Shown piece after piece: positions 40,273-48,932 of a DNA stretch of 64,000 bases. How positions within the stretch are numbered: position 1 is the first letter of the stretch; each line of letters begins with the position of its first letter. The notes beneath the pieces are model-generated. The model saw only the letters and a program-made list of their open reading frames with translations, searched no databases and was not told where the DNA came from. The stretch comes from Nakamurella lactea DSM 19367 (GTDB lineage Bacteria > Actinomycetota > Actinomycetes > Mycobacteriales > Nakamurellaceae). The stretch spans positions 1 to 64,000 of the forward strand of contig NZ_AUFT01000016.1 in the NCBI RefSeq assembly GCF_000426645.1. Direction: 5' to 3'. Both the position numbers and the translations under genes were made by a program.

Positions 40273-40318
40273 GATGAGTCGCGACGTGCTTGTCAGATGA
40301 GTCGCGTCGTGCTTGTCA
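40273..40318 (+). repeat. 23-bp direct tandem repeat
   Basis: Two adjacent 23-bp copies (40273-40295 and 40296-40318; GATGAGTCGCGWCGTGCTTG plus TCA) differ at one base. They lie between the tRNA tail copy and the repeat-bearing secreted protein gene. Similar short tandem repeats occur at insertion-sequence ends, but no transposase is here. Confidence 0.75.
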
Positions 40319-40406
40319 GCGCGAGGACCCTGAGCGGGCGACCTGCCCGACAAATTGGGAGCTAGGTCCGACGCGCGCAGGGTCGGTGTGATGGTCTTGT
40401 TGCCAC

Positions 40407-41954
40407 ATGACCCTCAAACGTCGCCGCAGGCGCGGCAATCCAATGGCCTCCGCATCGACGCGCGGAGCCGTTCGTTCCGTGAACACGGATTCATGGCGAG
40501 CCGGACGGCGCGTCGTCACGCTGCTCGCCGCCGTCACGCTGGCCTTCAGCGGCCTATTCGTCGTCCCAAGCGCGGCCGCCGCAGCGGTGCTGCCCTCGAT
40601 CACCTCGGTGTACTTCTCCGGAGATCCGTCATCTCCGACGGTCACGGTGAACGGTTCCGGGTTCGGAACGGTGTCTGCTCTCGGGGCGGTTCAGGATCCG
40701 GCGACGTACGGCGCGAACTGCGGGGGCAACCTCGGCGGCAACTATGGTGCGAACTTCTATCTGGATGACACGTTGACGGCGGAGGGGTGGACGGCGGGGG
40801 CGGGTCAGCCTCGTGCGTCCGACTGGATCGGGGTGGTGATCTCGTCCTACTCGGACGACAAGATCGTCTTCTCGTTGGGTTCGTGTTATCCGACGTACGG
40901 GACGTTGGCACCCGGTGATCCGTTCACCATGCATGTGATCGGCGCCAGCTTCTCCGGAACCGTCCTATACCCGGCGATCAGCTCGGTGTCGGTCTCTGGA
41001 AGCCCTTCCTCTCCGACGGTCACGGTGAACGGTTCCGGGTTCGGAACGGTGTCTGCTCTCGGTGCGGTTCAGGATCCGGCGACGTACGGCGCGAACTGCG
41101 GGGGCAACCTCGGCGGCAACTATGGTGCGAACTTCTATCTGGATGACACGTTGACGGCGGAGGGGTGGACGGCGGGGGCGGGTCAGCCTCGTGCGTCCGA
41201 CTGGATCGGGGTGGTGATCTCGTCCTACTCGGACGACAAGATCGTCTTCTCGTTGGGTTCGTGCTATCCGACGTACGGGACGTTGGCACCCGGTGACCCG
41301 TTCACCATGCATGTGATCGGAGCCAGCTTCTCGGGCACCGTCGCCTATCCGCCCAGGCCGCCTGCGGCGACGATCTCCTCGCCGGCCGTCGGGAAGACGT
41401 ACACCGTCGGAGAGTCGGTGCCGACCAGCTTCTCCTGCGCAGAAGGGGTCTACGGCCCCGGGCTCTCCGGCTGCACCGATTCCAACGGCTCGAACTCGCC
41501 GGGCATGCTGGACACCTCGACGGTGGGCAGCCACACCTACACGGTGATCGCCACGAGCCAGGACGGCCTGGTCGGCACAACGACCATCAACTACTCCGTC
41601 GCCTATCGGCTCGACGGCTTCCTGCCTCCGGTCGCGAACCCGCCGGTCGTCAATGAAGGGCACGCCGGACGCACCTACCCCTTGAAGTGGCGGTTGGCCG
41701 ACGCTGCCGGCGCGCACATCAGCACGCTGAGCGCCATCGGCTCAGTCAGGTACCAGTCCATCTCGTGCGCATCGCTCGGCTCCGCCAGCAGCGACCTGCC
41801 GGCGACCAGCTCCGGCGGGACAAGCCTGCGCTACGACATGACGGCCGAGCAGTACATCTACAACTGGGCGACTCCCGGTTCCCCTGGTTGCTACCGGGTG
41901 AACCTCACCCTCAACTCGGGCCAGGTGGTCAGCGCCAACTTCAGCCTCAGCTGA
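40407..41954 (+). CDS. secreted protein with two near-identical 126-residue repeats
   Basis: 515 residues. The signal is long and basic (RAGRRVVTLLAAVTLAFSGL, cleavage near PSAAAAA); ATG 40443 is an alternative start. Two domains of 126 residues follow (about 62-187 and 188-313), with TVTVNGSGFGTVSALGAVQD, NCGGNLGGNYGANFYLDDTL, DKIVFSLGSCYPTYGTLAPG. The G-x-G-F-G start recalls IPT/TIG-like beta-sandwiches. A CARDB/bacterial-Ig-like region (about 325-405) comes next, and a C-terminal PxKW-type domain (YPLKWRLADAAGAHISTLSA, CASLGSASSDLPATSSGG) common in actinobacterial exoproteins. Extracellular; binding function probable but unproved. Confidence 0.8.
   Translation: MTLKRRRRRGNPMASASTRGAVRSVNTDSWRAGRRVVTLLAAVTLAFSGLFVVPSAAAAAVLPSITSVYFSGDPSSPTVTVNGSGFGTVSALGAVQDPATYGANCGGNLGGNYGANFYLDDTLTAEGWTAGAGQPRASDWIGVVISSYSDDKIVFSLGSCYPTYGTLAPGDPFTMHVIGASFSGTVLYPAISSVSVSGSPSSPTVTVNGSGFGTVSALGAVQDPATYGANCGGNLGGNYGANFYLDDTLTAEGWTAGAGQPRASDWIGVVISSYSDDKIVFSLGSCYPTYGTLAPGDPFTMHVIGASFSGTVAYPPRPPAATISSPAVGKTYTVGESVPTSFSCAEGVYGPGLSGCTDSNGSNSPGMLDTSTVGSHTYTVIATSQDGLVGTTTINYSVAYRLDGFLPPVANPPVVNEGHAGRTYPLKWRLADAAGAHISTLSAIGSVRYQSISCASLGSASSDLPATSSGGTSLRYDMTAEQYIYNWATPGSPGCYRVNLTLNSGQVVSANFSLS
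40633..41333 (+). repeat. two 378-bp-spaced, almost identical DNA repeats within the secreted-protein gene
   Basis: 40633-40955 and 41011-41333 match with only a handful of single-base differences, most of them at third codon positions (for example GGGGCGG/GGTGCGG, TGTTAT/TGCTAT). The spacing is exactly 126 codons. This indicates recent duplication or gene conversion. Confidence 0.9.
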
Positions 41955-42034
41955 CAGCCCTCGCCGCTGCGTTGCATCTGGCTGCCGGGCGACAGCACGT
42001 CTGACGCGAACGGGCCCCGGCTGCCTGGGTCAGG

Positions 42035-42907
42035 TCACCGAAGCGACGGCGTTTTCCCGAATGCGGTATCGCGGGCGATCTTCTCCCAGGCGGTGAGGTC
42101 GGTGCGGATGGTGTCGAGGTGGGCCGCGATGGCATCAACCGCGTCGCTTCCGAGTGGCAGGCGTAGCGGGGCGTCGTCGGATTCGAGCACGGCCAGGATC
42201 ACCCTGGCTGCCTTGGCGGGGTCGCCGGGCTGCGTGCCGTCGGCGGTCCGCACCATGTCGCGGGTGGGCCCCACCGAGTCCGAGTAGGTCTCGGTGGTCG
42301 GGCTATGGCTGCCGTGCGCAAACAGTCCGGTGCGGAACGAGCCGGGCTCGACGATCAGCACCGTGATCCCGAACGGTCTGACCTCGTCGGCCAACGCTTC
42401 AGAGAGTCCCTCCAGCGCGAACTTGCTGGCGCTGTAGGCCGAGAAGCCGGCGAAAGACAGCTGGCCGCCCATGCTGCTGATCTGCACGATCGTTCCCGAC
42501 CGGCGCGAACGCATGTGCGGCAGGACGGCCCGGACCAGCGCGGCGGGACCGAACAGGTGGACGTCGAGCAGCGACCGCAGCTCGGCGTCGCTGGTCTCCT
42601 CGACGGCACCGACGTGGGTGCGACCGGCGTTGTTGACCAGCACGTCGATGCGCCCATGCCGCTCCACCGCGGCATCCACGACCGCGTCGATCCGGGTCGC
42701 GTCAGTGACGTCGAGCTGGACGGCATCGACCCGATCGGGATGCTCGGCCACCAGGTCTTCGAGTGCGCAGCGGCGCCGCGCGGTGGCCACCACGACATCA
42801 CCCGCCGCGATCGCCGCCTGCGCGATGGCCCGCCCGAAGCCGCTGCCGGCGCCGGTCACGAGCCAGACACGGCGCCCAGGCGGGCTCTGGTCCTGCGTCC
42901 GTTCCAT
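42035..42907 (-). CDS. short-chain dehydrogenase/reductase
   Basis: 290 residues from ATG 42907. Classical SDR: VWLVTGAGSGFGRAIAQAAI (G-x3-G-x-G cofactor site), DVTDATRIDAVVDAAV, IDVLVNNAGRTHVGAVEE (NNAG), GTIVQISSMGGQLSFAGFSA, YSASKFALEGLSEAL (catalytic Y-x3-K), and VEPGSFRTGLFAHG. The second half matches the SDR subgroup with oxidoreductase roles on small carbonyls. Divergent from a LysR regulator; a palindrome between them suggests control by that regulator. Confidence 0.9.
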   Translation of the reverse strand: MERTQDQSPPGRRVWLVTGAGSGFGRAIAQAAIAAGDVVVATARRRCALEDLVAEHPDRVDAVQLDVTDATRIDAVVDAAVERHGRIDVLVNNAGRTHVGAVEETSDAELRSLLDVHLFGPAALVRAVLPHMRSRRSGTIVQISSMGGQLSFAGFSAYSASKFALEGLSEALADEVRPFGITVLIVEPGSFRTGLFAHGSHSPTTETYSDSVGPTRDMVRTADGTQPGDPAKAARVILAVLESDDAPLRLPLGSDAVDAIAAHLDTIRTDLTAWEKIARDTAFGKTPSLR

Positions 42908-42931
42908 CAGATCAGCGTCGGCGCGGACCGG

Positions 42932-42962
42932 ATGGCTGTCCAATACCTGGTGTGATAGCCAT
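42932..42962. promoter_or_regulatory. palindrome between SDR and LysR genes
   Basis: ATGGCTGTC (42932-42940) and GATAGCCAT (42954-42962) are inverted copies at 8 of 9 positions with a 13-base spacer, in the 60-base divergent gap. Position fits an LTTR operator serving both genes. Confidence 0.6.
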
Positions 42963-42967
42963 TGGTG

Positions 42968-43927
42968 ATGGATGTCCATCTGCGGGACCTGCGGTACTTC
43001 GTCGCAGTGGCCGAGGAACTTCACTTCACCCGCGCGTCCGAGCGTCTCTACATCTCCCAACCCGCCCTGTCCAAGCAGGTCAGCATGCTGGAGCGAACAC
43101 TCGGATCGGAGCTCTTCGAGCGGCGCCGGCGCGACGTGCGGCTCACGCCGGCGGGAGAGGCGTTACTCCCACACGCTCGACGCCTGATCGCCGAATGGGA
43201 CCTCGCCACTGCGGCGGTCGAGCGGATCCGGACCGAACGACGCTCGACGCTGGTGGTCGGGATGAGCACCAGCCCCGGGCGAGACGGGCTCCTGTCTGCG
43301 ATCCACCACCGGTTCACCCGGCAACATCCCGACACCACCCTCACTCTCCGGCAGGTCAGCTGGCTCGACTCGACAGCGGGTCTGGCCGCGGACGAGAGCG
43401 ACGTGGCATTCGTCTGGCTGCCCATGCCGACCCCGAGCCGGTACGTGTGGACCGTGCTGGTCGAAGAACCCTGCCTGGTGGCGATGTCGGACCAGCATCC
43501 GCTCGCCGCTCGAGAGACGATCGCCTTCGACGAACTGGCCGACGAACCGTTCCTCGCGCTCCCCAAGAGCGCCGGGCCGTTGCGCGACTATTGGCTCGGC
43601 ACCGCCCATCGCCATGGCACGGAACCGATCGTCGCCGCCGAAATCACGTCCCCGGACGAGACCTACGAATTCCTGGTCGACGGCCGCGGCATGTGCCTGA
43701 TCGCCAGCGGCAACGCACCGTCACTGACCCGCGGCGGAGTCGTGACGCGGCCCGTCACCGGCCTACCGCCCTCCCGGCTCGGCCTCGCCTGGCGCAAGGA
43801 CAGACATCACCCGCTGACCGCCAGCTACGCCGACTGCGCCCGGGCGGCTGTTGCGTCCGCCGTCCGGTCCGCCACCGCCAACACGTGCGCCGCGGCCCGC
43901 TCGGTGGCGTCGCTGTACCTGGCGTAG
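42968..43927 (+). CDS. LysR-family transcriptional regulator
   Basis: 319 residues from ATG 42968 (TTG and GTG lie just upstream in frame). The winged HTH is DVHLRDLRYFVAVAEELHFT, RASERLYISQPALSKQVSML, ERTLGSELFERRRRDVRLTP. The effector domain (about 90-300) contains LVVGMSTSPGRDGLLSAIHH and LVDGRGMCLIASGNA. The last about 34 codons overlap, on the opposite strand, the end of the glycosyltransferase gene. It probably controls the divergent SDR gene in response to a small ligand. Confidence 0.9.
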   Translation: MDVHLRDLRYFVAVAEELHFTRASERLYISQPALSKQVSMLERTLGSELFERRRRDVRLTPAGEALLPHARRLIAEWDLATAAVERIRTERRSTLVVGMSTSPGRDGLLSAIHHRFTRQHPDTTLTLRQVSWLDSTAGLAADESDVAFVWLPMPTPSRYVWTVLVEEPCLVAMSDQHPLAARETIAFDELADEPFLALPKSAGPLRDYWLGTAHRHGTEPIVAAEITSPDETYEFLVDGRGMCLIASGNAPSLTRGGVVTRPVTGLPPSRLGLAWRKDRHHPLTASYADCARAAVASAVRSATANTCAAARSVASLYLA

Positions 43928-45147
43928 GCCTTCATCAATCGGCGAGCGCATTCGCGGTAGCTGTCGGTCCCCAGGACCGTGCCGACGGCCGCCGTCAGCT
44001 GTGCAACCGAAGGCGTGTCGGTGTCCAGCGTCAGGCCGGCGCCCGACCAGCGGACCCGCCCGCTCACCTCCATCTTGTCCTCGGTGGTGCCGGCAACGAT
44101 CAGCGGAACGCCGTGCGCCAGCGCCATCTGGACGCCGCCCCAGCCGCCGTTGGTGATCATCAGGTCGGTCATCGGCAACAGCTCGGTGAACGGGACGAAG
44201 GCCTCCAGCCGCAGGTTGGCCGGGCGTTGATCGACCGGCAGCACGACGGCGGGGTCGTACCCGGCGGTGGTACCGACCACCAGCGCGTCGTCACCGGCGA
44301 GCGCGCGCACGCTGGGCAGCACCAGGTTGTTCGGGTCGGTGGCGATGGTGCCCTGGGTGACCAGCACGACCGGCCGCCCGGCGGCGCGGGCCGTCGCGAC
44401 ATCGCCCCACCAGGACGGCAGGGCCGGTCGCTCGCCCGGCTCCGGCAGCATCGGTCCCACGAAGCTGACATTGGCCGGCAGGTCGCGACGCGGGTACTCG
44501 ATCTCCGGGATGCTCACCGACAGGTAACGCTCGGCGACGCGGACTCCCCAGTCCATGAAGTAGTCCGACAGCGCGGGCAGTCCCGCCTCCCGCCGCAGCC
44601 GCTCCGCCAGTTGTTGACCTTCACCGAAGACGACCTTCTTCATCATCGCGTTCAGCAGCCGGTTGCGCAGCCGACCCACCGCGTCGGTGGCCGGTGGCTT
44701 GCCCAGACCGAACGGCGCCGTGTCGACGCTGGTGATGCCCAGCGGCAAGATCGCCACCACCACACTGCCGATGCCGCGCTGTTCGCCGGCCAGCGGCCCG
44801 GCCATGAAGCCCTGCTCGGCGACGATGACCTCCGGTGCGAACTCGTCGAAAACCGCGGCGAGATCGGCCATGTGCTGCGGAATCGGCAGGATGAACACGT
44901 CCCGGATGTCGGCGCGCAGTTGCTTGAGCCCGGTGCCGGCCGGGCGCTCGTACAGCCGGGCGTCGTCCCAGTCCAGCTCGAGCGCATAGGGCTGGAAGCG
45001 GGCGCCGGTGCGCTCGACCGCCGGACCGTACTTGCGGCCGGTGTACCAGAGCACGTCGTGACCGTCGGCGACGAGTCGGGCGGCCAACGGTGCCAGCGGC
45101 TGCAGGTGGCCGGCCATCGGCATGGTGGTGATCAGAATGCGGGTCAT
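43825..45147 (-). CDS. MGT-type glycosyltransferase (GT1, macrolide-like)
   Basis: 440 residues from ATG 45147. TRILITTMPMAGHLQPLAPL has the GT1 N-terminus with catalytic-type H (A-G-H-x-x-P), WYTGRKYGPAVERTGARFQP, EVIVAEQGFMAGPLAGEQRG (D/E acceptor side). The C-terminal half has PVVLVTQGTIATDPNNLVLP and the donor motif ITNGGWGGVQMALAHGVPLI, VAGTTEDKMEVSGRV, which resembles the GT1 N-G-G-x-x-x-x-x-x-A-L-x-x-G-V-P signature. Such enzymes glycosylate macrolides or other hydrophobic acceptors. Divergent from a giant SARP regulator, with a repeat-rich promoter; it ends 103 bases inside the convergent LysR gene. Confidence 0.88.
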   Translation of the reverse strand: MTRILITTMPMAGHLQPLAPLAARLVADGHDVLWYTGRKYGPAVERTGARFQPYALELDWDDARLYERPAGTGLKQLRADIRDVFILPIPQHMADLAAVFDEFAPEVIVAEQGFMAGPLAGEQRGIGSVVVAILPLGITSVDTAPFGLGKPPATDAVGRLRNRLLNAMMKKVVFGEGQQLAERLRREAGLPALSDYFMDWGVRVAERYLSVSIPEIEYPRRDLPANVSFVGPMLPEPGERPALPSWWGDVATARAAGRPVVLVTQGTIATDPNNLVLPSVRALAGDDALVVGTTAGYDPAVVLPVDQRPANLRLEAFVPFTELLPMTDLMITNGGWGGVQMALAHGVPLIVAGTTEDKMEVSGRVRWSGAGLTLDTDTPSVAQLTAAVGTVLGTDSYRECARRLMKAYARYSDATERAAAHVLAVADRTADATAARAQSA

Positions 45148-45248
45148 TGAAACTCCTGGGACGGACGTTCGGCCCGATGGACCGAGCCGGTGTTCGACCA
45201 GCAGACCCACCGTCGCTTGGAGCCCACTGGGGAACGACTGGGACGCCC

Positions 45249-45298
45249 GGATGTCCAGCCCTGGATCTCCAGCCCCGGATGTCCCGACCACGATGTGC
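45249..45298 (+). promoter_or_regulatory. 14-bp direct repeats in the divergent glycosyltransferase/SARP promoter
   Basis: GGATGTCC (45249-45256), GGATCTCC (45263-45270) and GGATGTCC (45277-45284) recur every 14 bp, with AGCCCT/AGCCCC fillers and a degenerate fourth copy (CGATGTGC, 45291-45298). Direct repeats just upstream of -35 are how SARP regulators bind, although their known periods are usually nearer 11 bp. Confidence 0.65.
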
Positions 45299-45334
45299 TG
45301 ACCGGATCGCGGTGCCGGATTTACGCTGTTCCGG
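45298..45334 (+). promoter_or_regulatory. candidate leaderless promoter of the SARP gene
   Basis: CTGACC (45298-45303) and TACGCT (45322-45327) are 18 bases apart. The chosen GTG start at 45334 lies seven bases after the -10, i.e. at the expected transcription start, with no ribosome-binding site. This fits a leaderless mRNA. Confidence 0.5.
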
Positions 45335-48300
45335 TGCAGGTCAGGGTGCTCGGGCCGATCGAGGTGCGGGACGGTGCGCGCCCGCTCGAGTTGGGCGGCA
45401 TCAAACAGCGGACCCTGCTCGCCCTGCTGCTCGTCGCCGGGGGCTCCGCGCTGCCGATCGACCGGTTGATCGACCAGCTCTGGGGTGACGAACCGCCGGC
45501 CAAGGTGATGGCGTCGGTGCAGAGCTACGTCGCCAACCTGCGCCGCGAGCTGGAACCACACCGGCCGCCCCGGACCCGGCCGACGATGCTGGTGACCCGC
45601 GGCGCCGGCTACGAGTTGCTGTTGCCGCCCGGCTCCGTCGACGCCGACCGGTTCGTCGCGCTGGTGCACCAGGCGAACGCCGCTCGACCGGATGAGGCGA
45701 TCGCTGTCGTCGACGGCGCACTGGCGCTCTGGCGCGGCGCCGCCTACCACGGGCTTGCCGCCACTGCCACCGCTGTCACGGCGGAGGCGGCCCGGCTCAC
45801 CGAGCTGCGGTGGACCGCCGTCGAGTATCGGTGGCAGCTCGAATCGGACCTGGGTGCGCACCACAGGGCGGTCGGTGAACTGGAGAAAGTCGTAGCCGAG
45901 CAACCATTTCGCGAACGCGCCTGGGGGCTGCTGGCGATCGCGCACTATCGCGCGCAGCGCCAGGGTGAGGCGCTGTCCACGCTCCGGCGGGCGCGCGCCC
46001 TGCTGGCCGATCGGCTGGGCGTCGACCCGGGCCCGGCGCTGCGCGCCGTCGAGGCCGCAGTCCTTGCACAGGACGACGGGACGTTGCTGGCCGCCGGCGG
46101 CCGGCAGCCGGATGCCTTCGATGGGGCTACGGTCGCCGTCATCCCCGTTCCGGCCTCGCCCCCGGCGGACACGAGCGGAGCGATGGAGGGCGACCAGTTG
46201 GTCGGTCGCAACCCGGACCTGGCCGCCATCGATGCGGCCGTCCGGGATGCCGCTGACGGACATGGCCGGCTGCTGCTGATCACCGGCCCGGCGGGGATCG
46301 GCAAGTCCCTGCTGGCGGAAACCGCCGTCGGGGCGGCGGCGGCCGGCGGTGCGACCACCGTCCGGGGTGCGTGGGACGCCGAGGGTGACGCGCCGCCGTT
46401 GTGGGCGTGGAGCGAAGTGGTCTGCGGATTGCGAAGCGGGCCGCCGAACCCGATATCGGACGGCCGCGATGACGGCCTCGATGACGACCTGGCCCCACTC
46501 GGCGCCCGAGCCGCCGGTGCACGGTCGGGCACGGCCGGACTCGACCGGCCGGTGGACACAGGGTCTGCCGTCTTCCGGCTCGCGACCGCGATGATCGCCT
46601 TGCTCGGGGACGCCGGACGGATGTCCGCGCGGCCGATCGTCATCCTGCTCGAAGACCTGCAGTGGGCGGACGCCGACAGCTGCCGGCTGCTCCGCCGCAT
46701 CGCGGCTGCCCTGCCGAAACTGCCGGTGGCGCTACTGATCACGATCCGCGATCCGGAACTGGTGGACGACGGCCCGTTCACCCAGACGATGGCTGCGTTG
46801 GCGCGCTGCCGTCCGACCAGGATCGCCCTATCAGGATTGGCTCCGGATGCGCTGGCCGAGTTCGCCGAGCGGCGGTGTGGCATCCGCCCGGATCAACGGG
46901 TGATCGACATCATCGCCGAGCGGACCGACGGGAATCCGTTCGCCGCCGGAGAGCTGCTCGACCTCTTGGTCGCGCGGGGGGCTGTGACCGACCCGGCGGC
47001 TGCCGCGGACACGACGGTTCCCGATGGCGTCATCGACATGGTGCGTGGCCGTCTGCAGGTACTCGGCCCGGATGCCCTGCAGCTGTTGGAGGCGGCGTCG
47101 GTGATGGGCCGACACTTCTCGGTCGACGTGCTGCGGCAGGCGATCGGGCTGCCACCGGATCGGTTGGACAAGGCCATCGACGATGCTCGGCAAGCCGGGC
47201 TGATCGTCACTCCGCGTGAGCGCCAAAGGTTCTCGCACGCGCTGATTTCGGAGACCATCTATCAACGGCTGGCGCCAGCGGGCCGGGCCGGGTGGCACGA
47301 ACGGATCGGCGACGCGATGCTCGAACTGCGGGCGACCGGTGACGAGCACGCAGCCGAACTCGCCCGACACTTTCGAGCGTCCGAGCCGCACCGCGCTCCG
47401 GATGCCGTGCGGTGGTGCTGTCGGGCGGCCGAAGTCGCCGCCGCCAGGGCTGCCGACGAGGAGGCGGCACGGTGGTATGCGGCGGCCGACGAGGCGGCCG
47501 GGAATCCGGCGACGGCCTGGTCGCAGCACTACCGGATCCAGCTCGGGTTGGCGACGGCGCACCGCCGGCTGGGTCGGGAAAGGCAGGCCTGGCAGGCAGT
47601 TCGGTCGGCCGCCGAGCTTGCCCTGGCGGCCGGCGAACCGGTCGCCGCGGCCGAAGCGCTGGTGGTGATGACGCTCGAGACGATCTGGATCTGGCGGGAC
47701 TACGGGACCTATCTACCGACCGCCGTCGAGCTGTTCACCCGAGTGCTGCAGGCGCTGCCCGCCGATCGGGACATGTTGCGGGCCAGACTGTCCGGCGCGC
47801 TGGCCGTCGAGACCTACTACCTGCCGGACGATCCGGGCCGCAGCGTCGCCCTGGCCACCGACGCCATCCGGATCGCGCGACGGGTCGGTACCCCCGAGGA
47901 ACTGTTGGATGCACTGCTGTTGGCGCACGCCGCCTTAGAGCGGCCCGAACTGGCAGAACTGCGGCTGGCCGTGGTGACCGAGGCGGTGGCGCTGGCCGAG
48001 CGTCTCGGTGATCGGACCCGGTCGGCCCGGGCGCTGTGCAGCCGCGGGTGTGATCGGGTCGGCCTCGGCCGCATCGCCGAGGGCCGCGCCGACCTTGGCC
48101 GGGCCTGGGAGCTTGCCGAGCAGCAAGGTGCTGTCCCGGTGATGGTGGTGATCGGCTGGGCCAGGGCGCTGCTGACGACCATCTCCGGCGACTTCGCCGC
48201 CGGTGCGGCCGCAGACGTTCGGACGGCTGACTTCTACCGGCTCGTCGAGATGACCGGCGCGGACCTGTCCGTGCTGCACGACTGGACCCGAGGCTGGCTG

Positions 48301-48885
48301 CAGGGCCGGCCGCACACGGTGGAACCGTTGCTGCGCAACGCCGTTGCCAGTACGCCGTCGACCGGGCTCCGCGAGCTGCAGGCATTGACCCTGGCAATCA
48401 GCGGCCGGCTCCAGGAGGCGAGGATGGTGGTCGGTCCATGGAGCGAACAACAGTCACCGCCGGCGGATTACCTCTGGCTCCCGCTGATGGTGGGACGGGC
48501 CAGACTCTGGTCGGCACTCGGTGATCGGAAAGCCATCGCCGAGCTGCGCGGCCGGCTCGAGCCCTATGCCGGCCAACTGGTGTTCGGTGGCACGGGAGTG
48601 ATCTACCTGGGGCTGGTCGACGAGGCGCTCGGCGCGCTGGCGGCCGCCGCCGGCGAATTCGACGCCGCGGTCGACCATTTGCGTCACTGCGTCGACCGGT
48701 ACCAAGCCGTTGGCCTGCGTCCCTCGGTGGTGTTCGCCGCCAGTCTGTTGGCGGAAGTGTTGCGGCAGCGCGGACTGTCCGCCGACCGCGACGAGGCAGC
48801 AACCCTGGAACAGCGCGCCCGCGAACTCGCCATCGAACTGGACATCGATCTGCCCGTCCCGGCAGCCCGGTCGGCCGGCGACTGA
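45334..48885 (+). CDS. SARP/AfsR-like regulator with AAA ATPase and TPR region
   Basis: 1183 residues from GTG 45334 (VQVRVLGPIEVRDGARPLEL). Residues 1-90 form the OmpR-type winged helix (KQRTLLALLLVAGGSALPID, LIDQLWGDEPPAKVMASVQS). Residues 95-245 are the BTAD domain (VDADRFVALVHQANAARPDE, AHYRAQRQGEALSTLRRARA). Residues about 285-560 are an AAA_16 ATPase with Walker A LITGPAGIGKSLL and Walker B IVILLEDLQWADADS. The rest is TPR-like helix. AfsR-type proteins activate secondary-metabolite genes. Its divergent partner is a macrolide-type glycosyltransferase; no polyketide genes are in view, so that enzyme or a distant cluster may be the target. Confidence 0.88.
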   Translation: MQVRVLGPIEVRDGARPLELGGIKQRTLLALLLVAGGSALPIDRLIDQLWGDEPPAKVMASVQSYVANLRRELEPHRPPRTRPTMLVTRGAGYELLLPPGSVDADRFVALVHQANAARPDEAIAVVDGALALWRGAAYHGLAATATAVTAEAARLTELRWTAVEYRWQLESDLGAHHRAVGELEKVVAEQPFRERAWGLLAIAHYRAQRQGEALSTLRRARALLADRLGVDPGPALRAVEAAVLAQDDGTLLAAGGRQPDAFDGATVAVIPVPASPPADTSGAMEGDQLVGRNPDLAAIDAAVRDAADGHGRLLLITGPAGIGKSLLAETAVGAAAAGGATTVRGAWDAEGDAPPLWAWSEVVCGLRSGPPNPISDGRDDGLDDDLAPLGARAAGARSGTAGLDRPVDTGSAVFRLATAMIALLGDAGRMSARPIVILLEDLQWADADSCRLLRRIAAALPKLPVALLITIRDPELVDDGPFTQTMAALARCRPTRIALSGLAPDALAEFAERRCGIRPDQRVIDIIAERTDGNPFAAGELLDLLVARGAVTDPAAAADTTVPDGVIDMVRGRLQVLGPDALQLLEAASVMGRHFSVDVLRQAIGLPPDRLDKAIDDARQAGLIVTPRERQRFSHALISETIYQRLAPAGRAGWHERIGDAMLELRATGDEHAAELARHFRASEPHRAPDAVRWCCRAAEVAAARAADEEAARWYAAADEAAGNPATAWSQHYRIQLGLATAHRRLGRERQAWQAVRSAAELALAAGEPVAAAEALVVMTLETIWIWRDYGTYLPTAVELFTRVLQALPADRDMLRARLSGALAVETYYLPDDPGRSVALATDAIRIARRVGTPEELLDALLLAHAALERPELAELRLAVVTEAVALAERLGDRTRSARALCSRGCDRVGLGRIAEGRADLGRAWELAEQQGAVPVMVVIGWARALLTTISGDFAAGAAADVRTADFYRLVEMTGADLSVLHDWTRGWLQGRPHTVEPLLRNAVASTPSTGLRELQALTLAISGRLQEARMVVGPWSEQQSPPADYLWLPLMVGRARLWSALGDRKAIAELRGRLEPYAGQLVFGGTGVIYLGLVDEALGALAAAAGEFDAAVDHLRHCVDRYQAVGLRPSVVFAASLLAEVLRQRGLSADRDEAATLEQRARELAIELDIDLPVPAARSAGD

Positions 48886-48932
48886 CCGCCGCGGGACCGA
48901 TCGCGGCCGCCGACGGCTCCGGGCCGGGACGA

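Noticed and set aside
40273-40318. CRISPR-like repeats
   Set aside because: The two 23-bp copies are directly adjacent without spacers and no cas gene is near.
42763-45150. 795-codon plus-strand frame
   Set aside because: Runs in another frame through the SDR, LysR and glycosyltransferase genes; Arg/Gly/His-rich, no motif.
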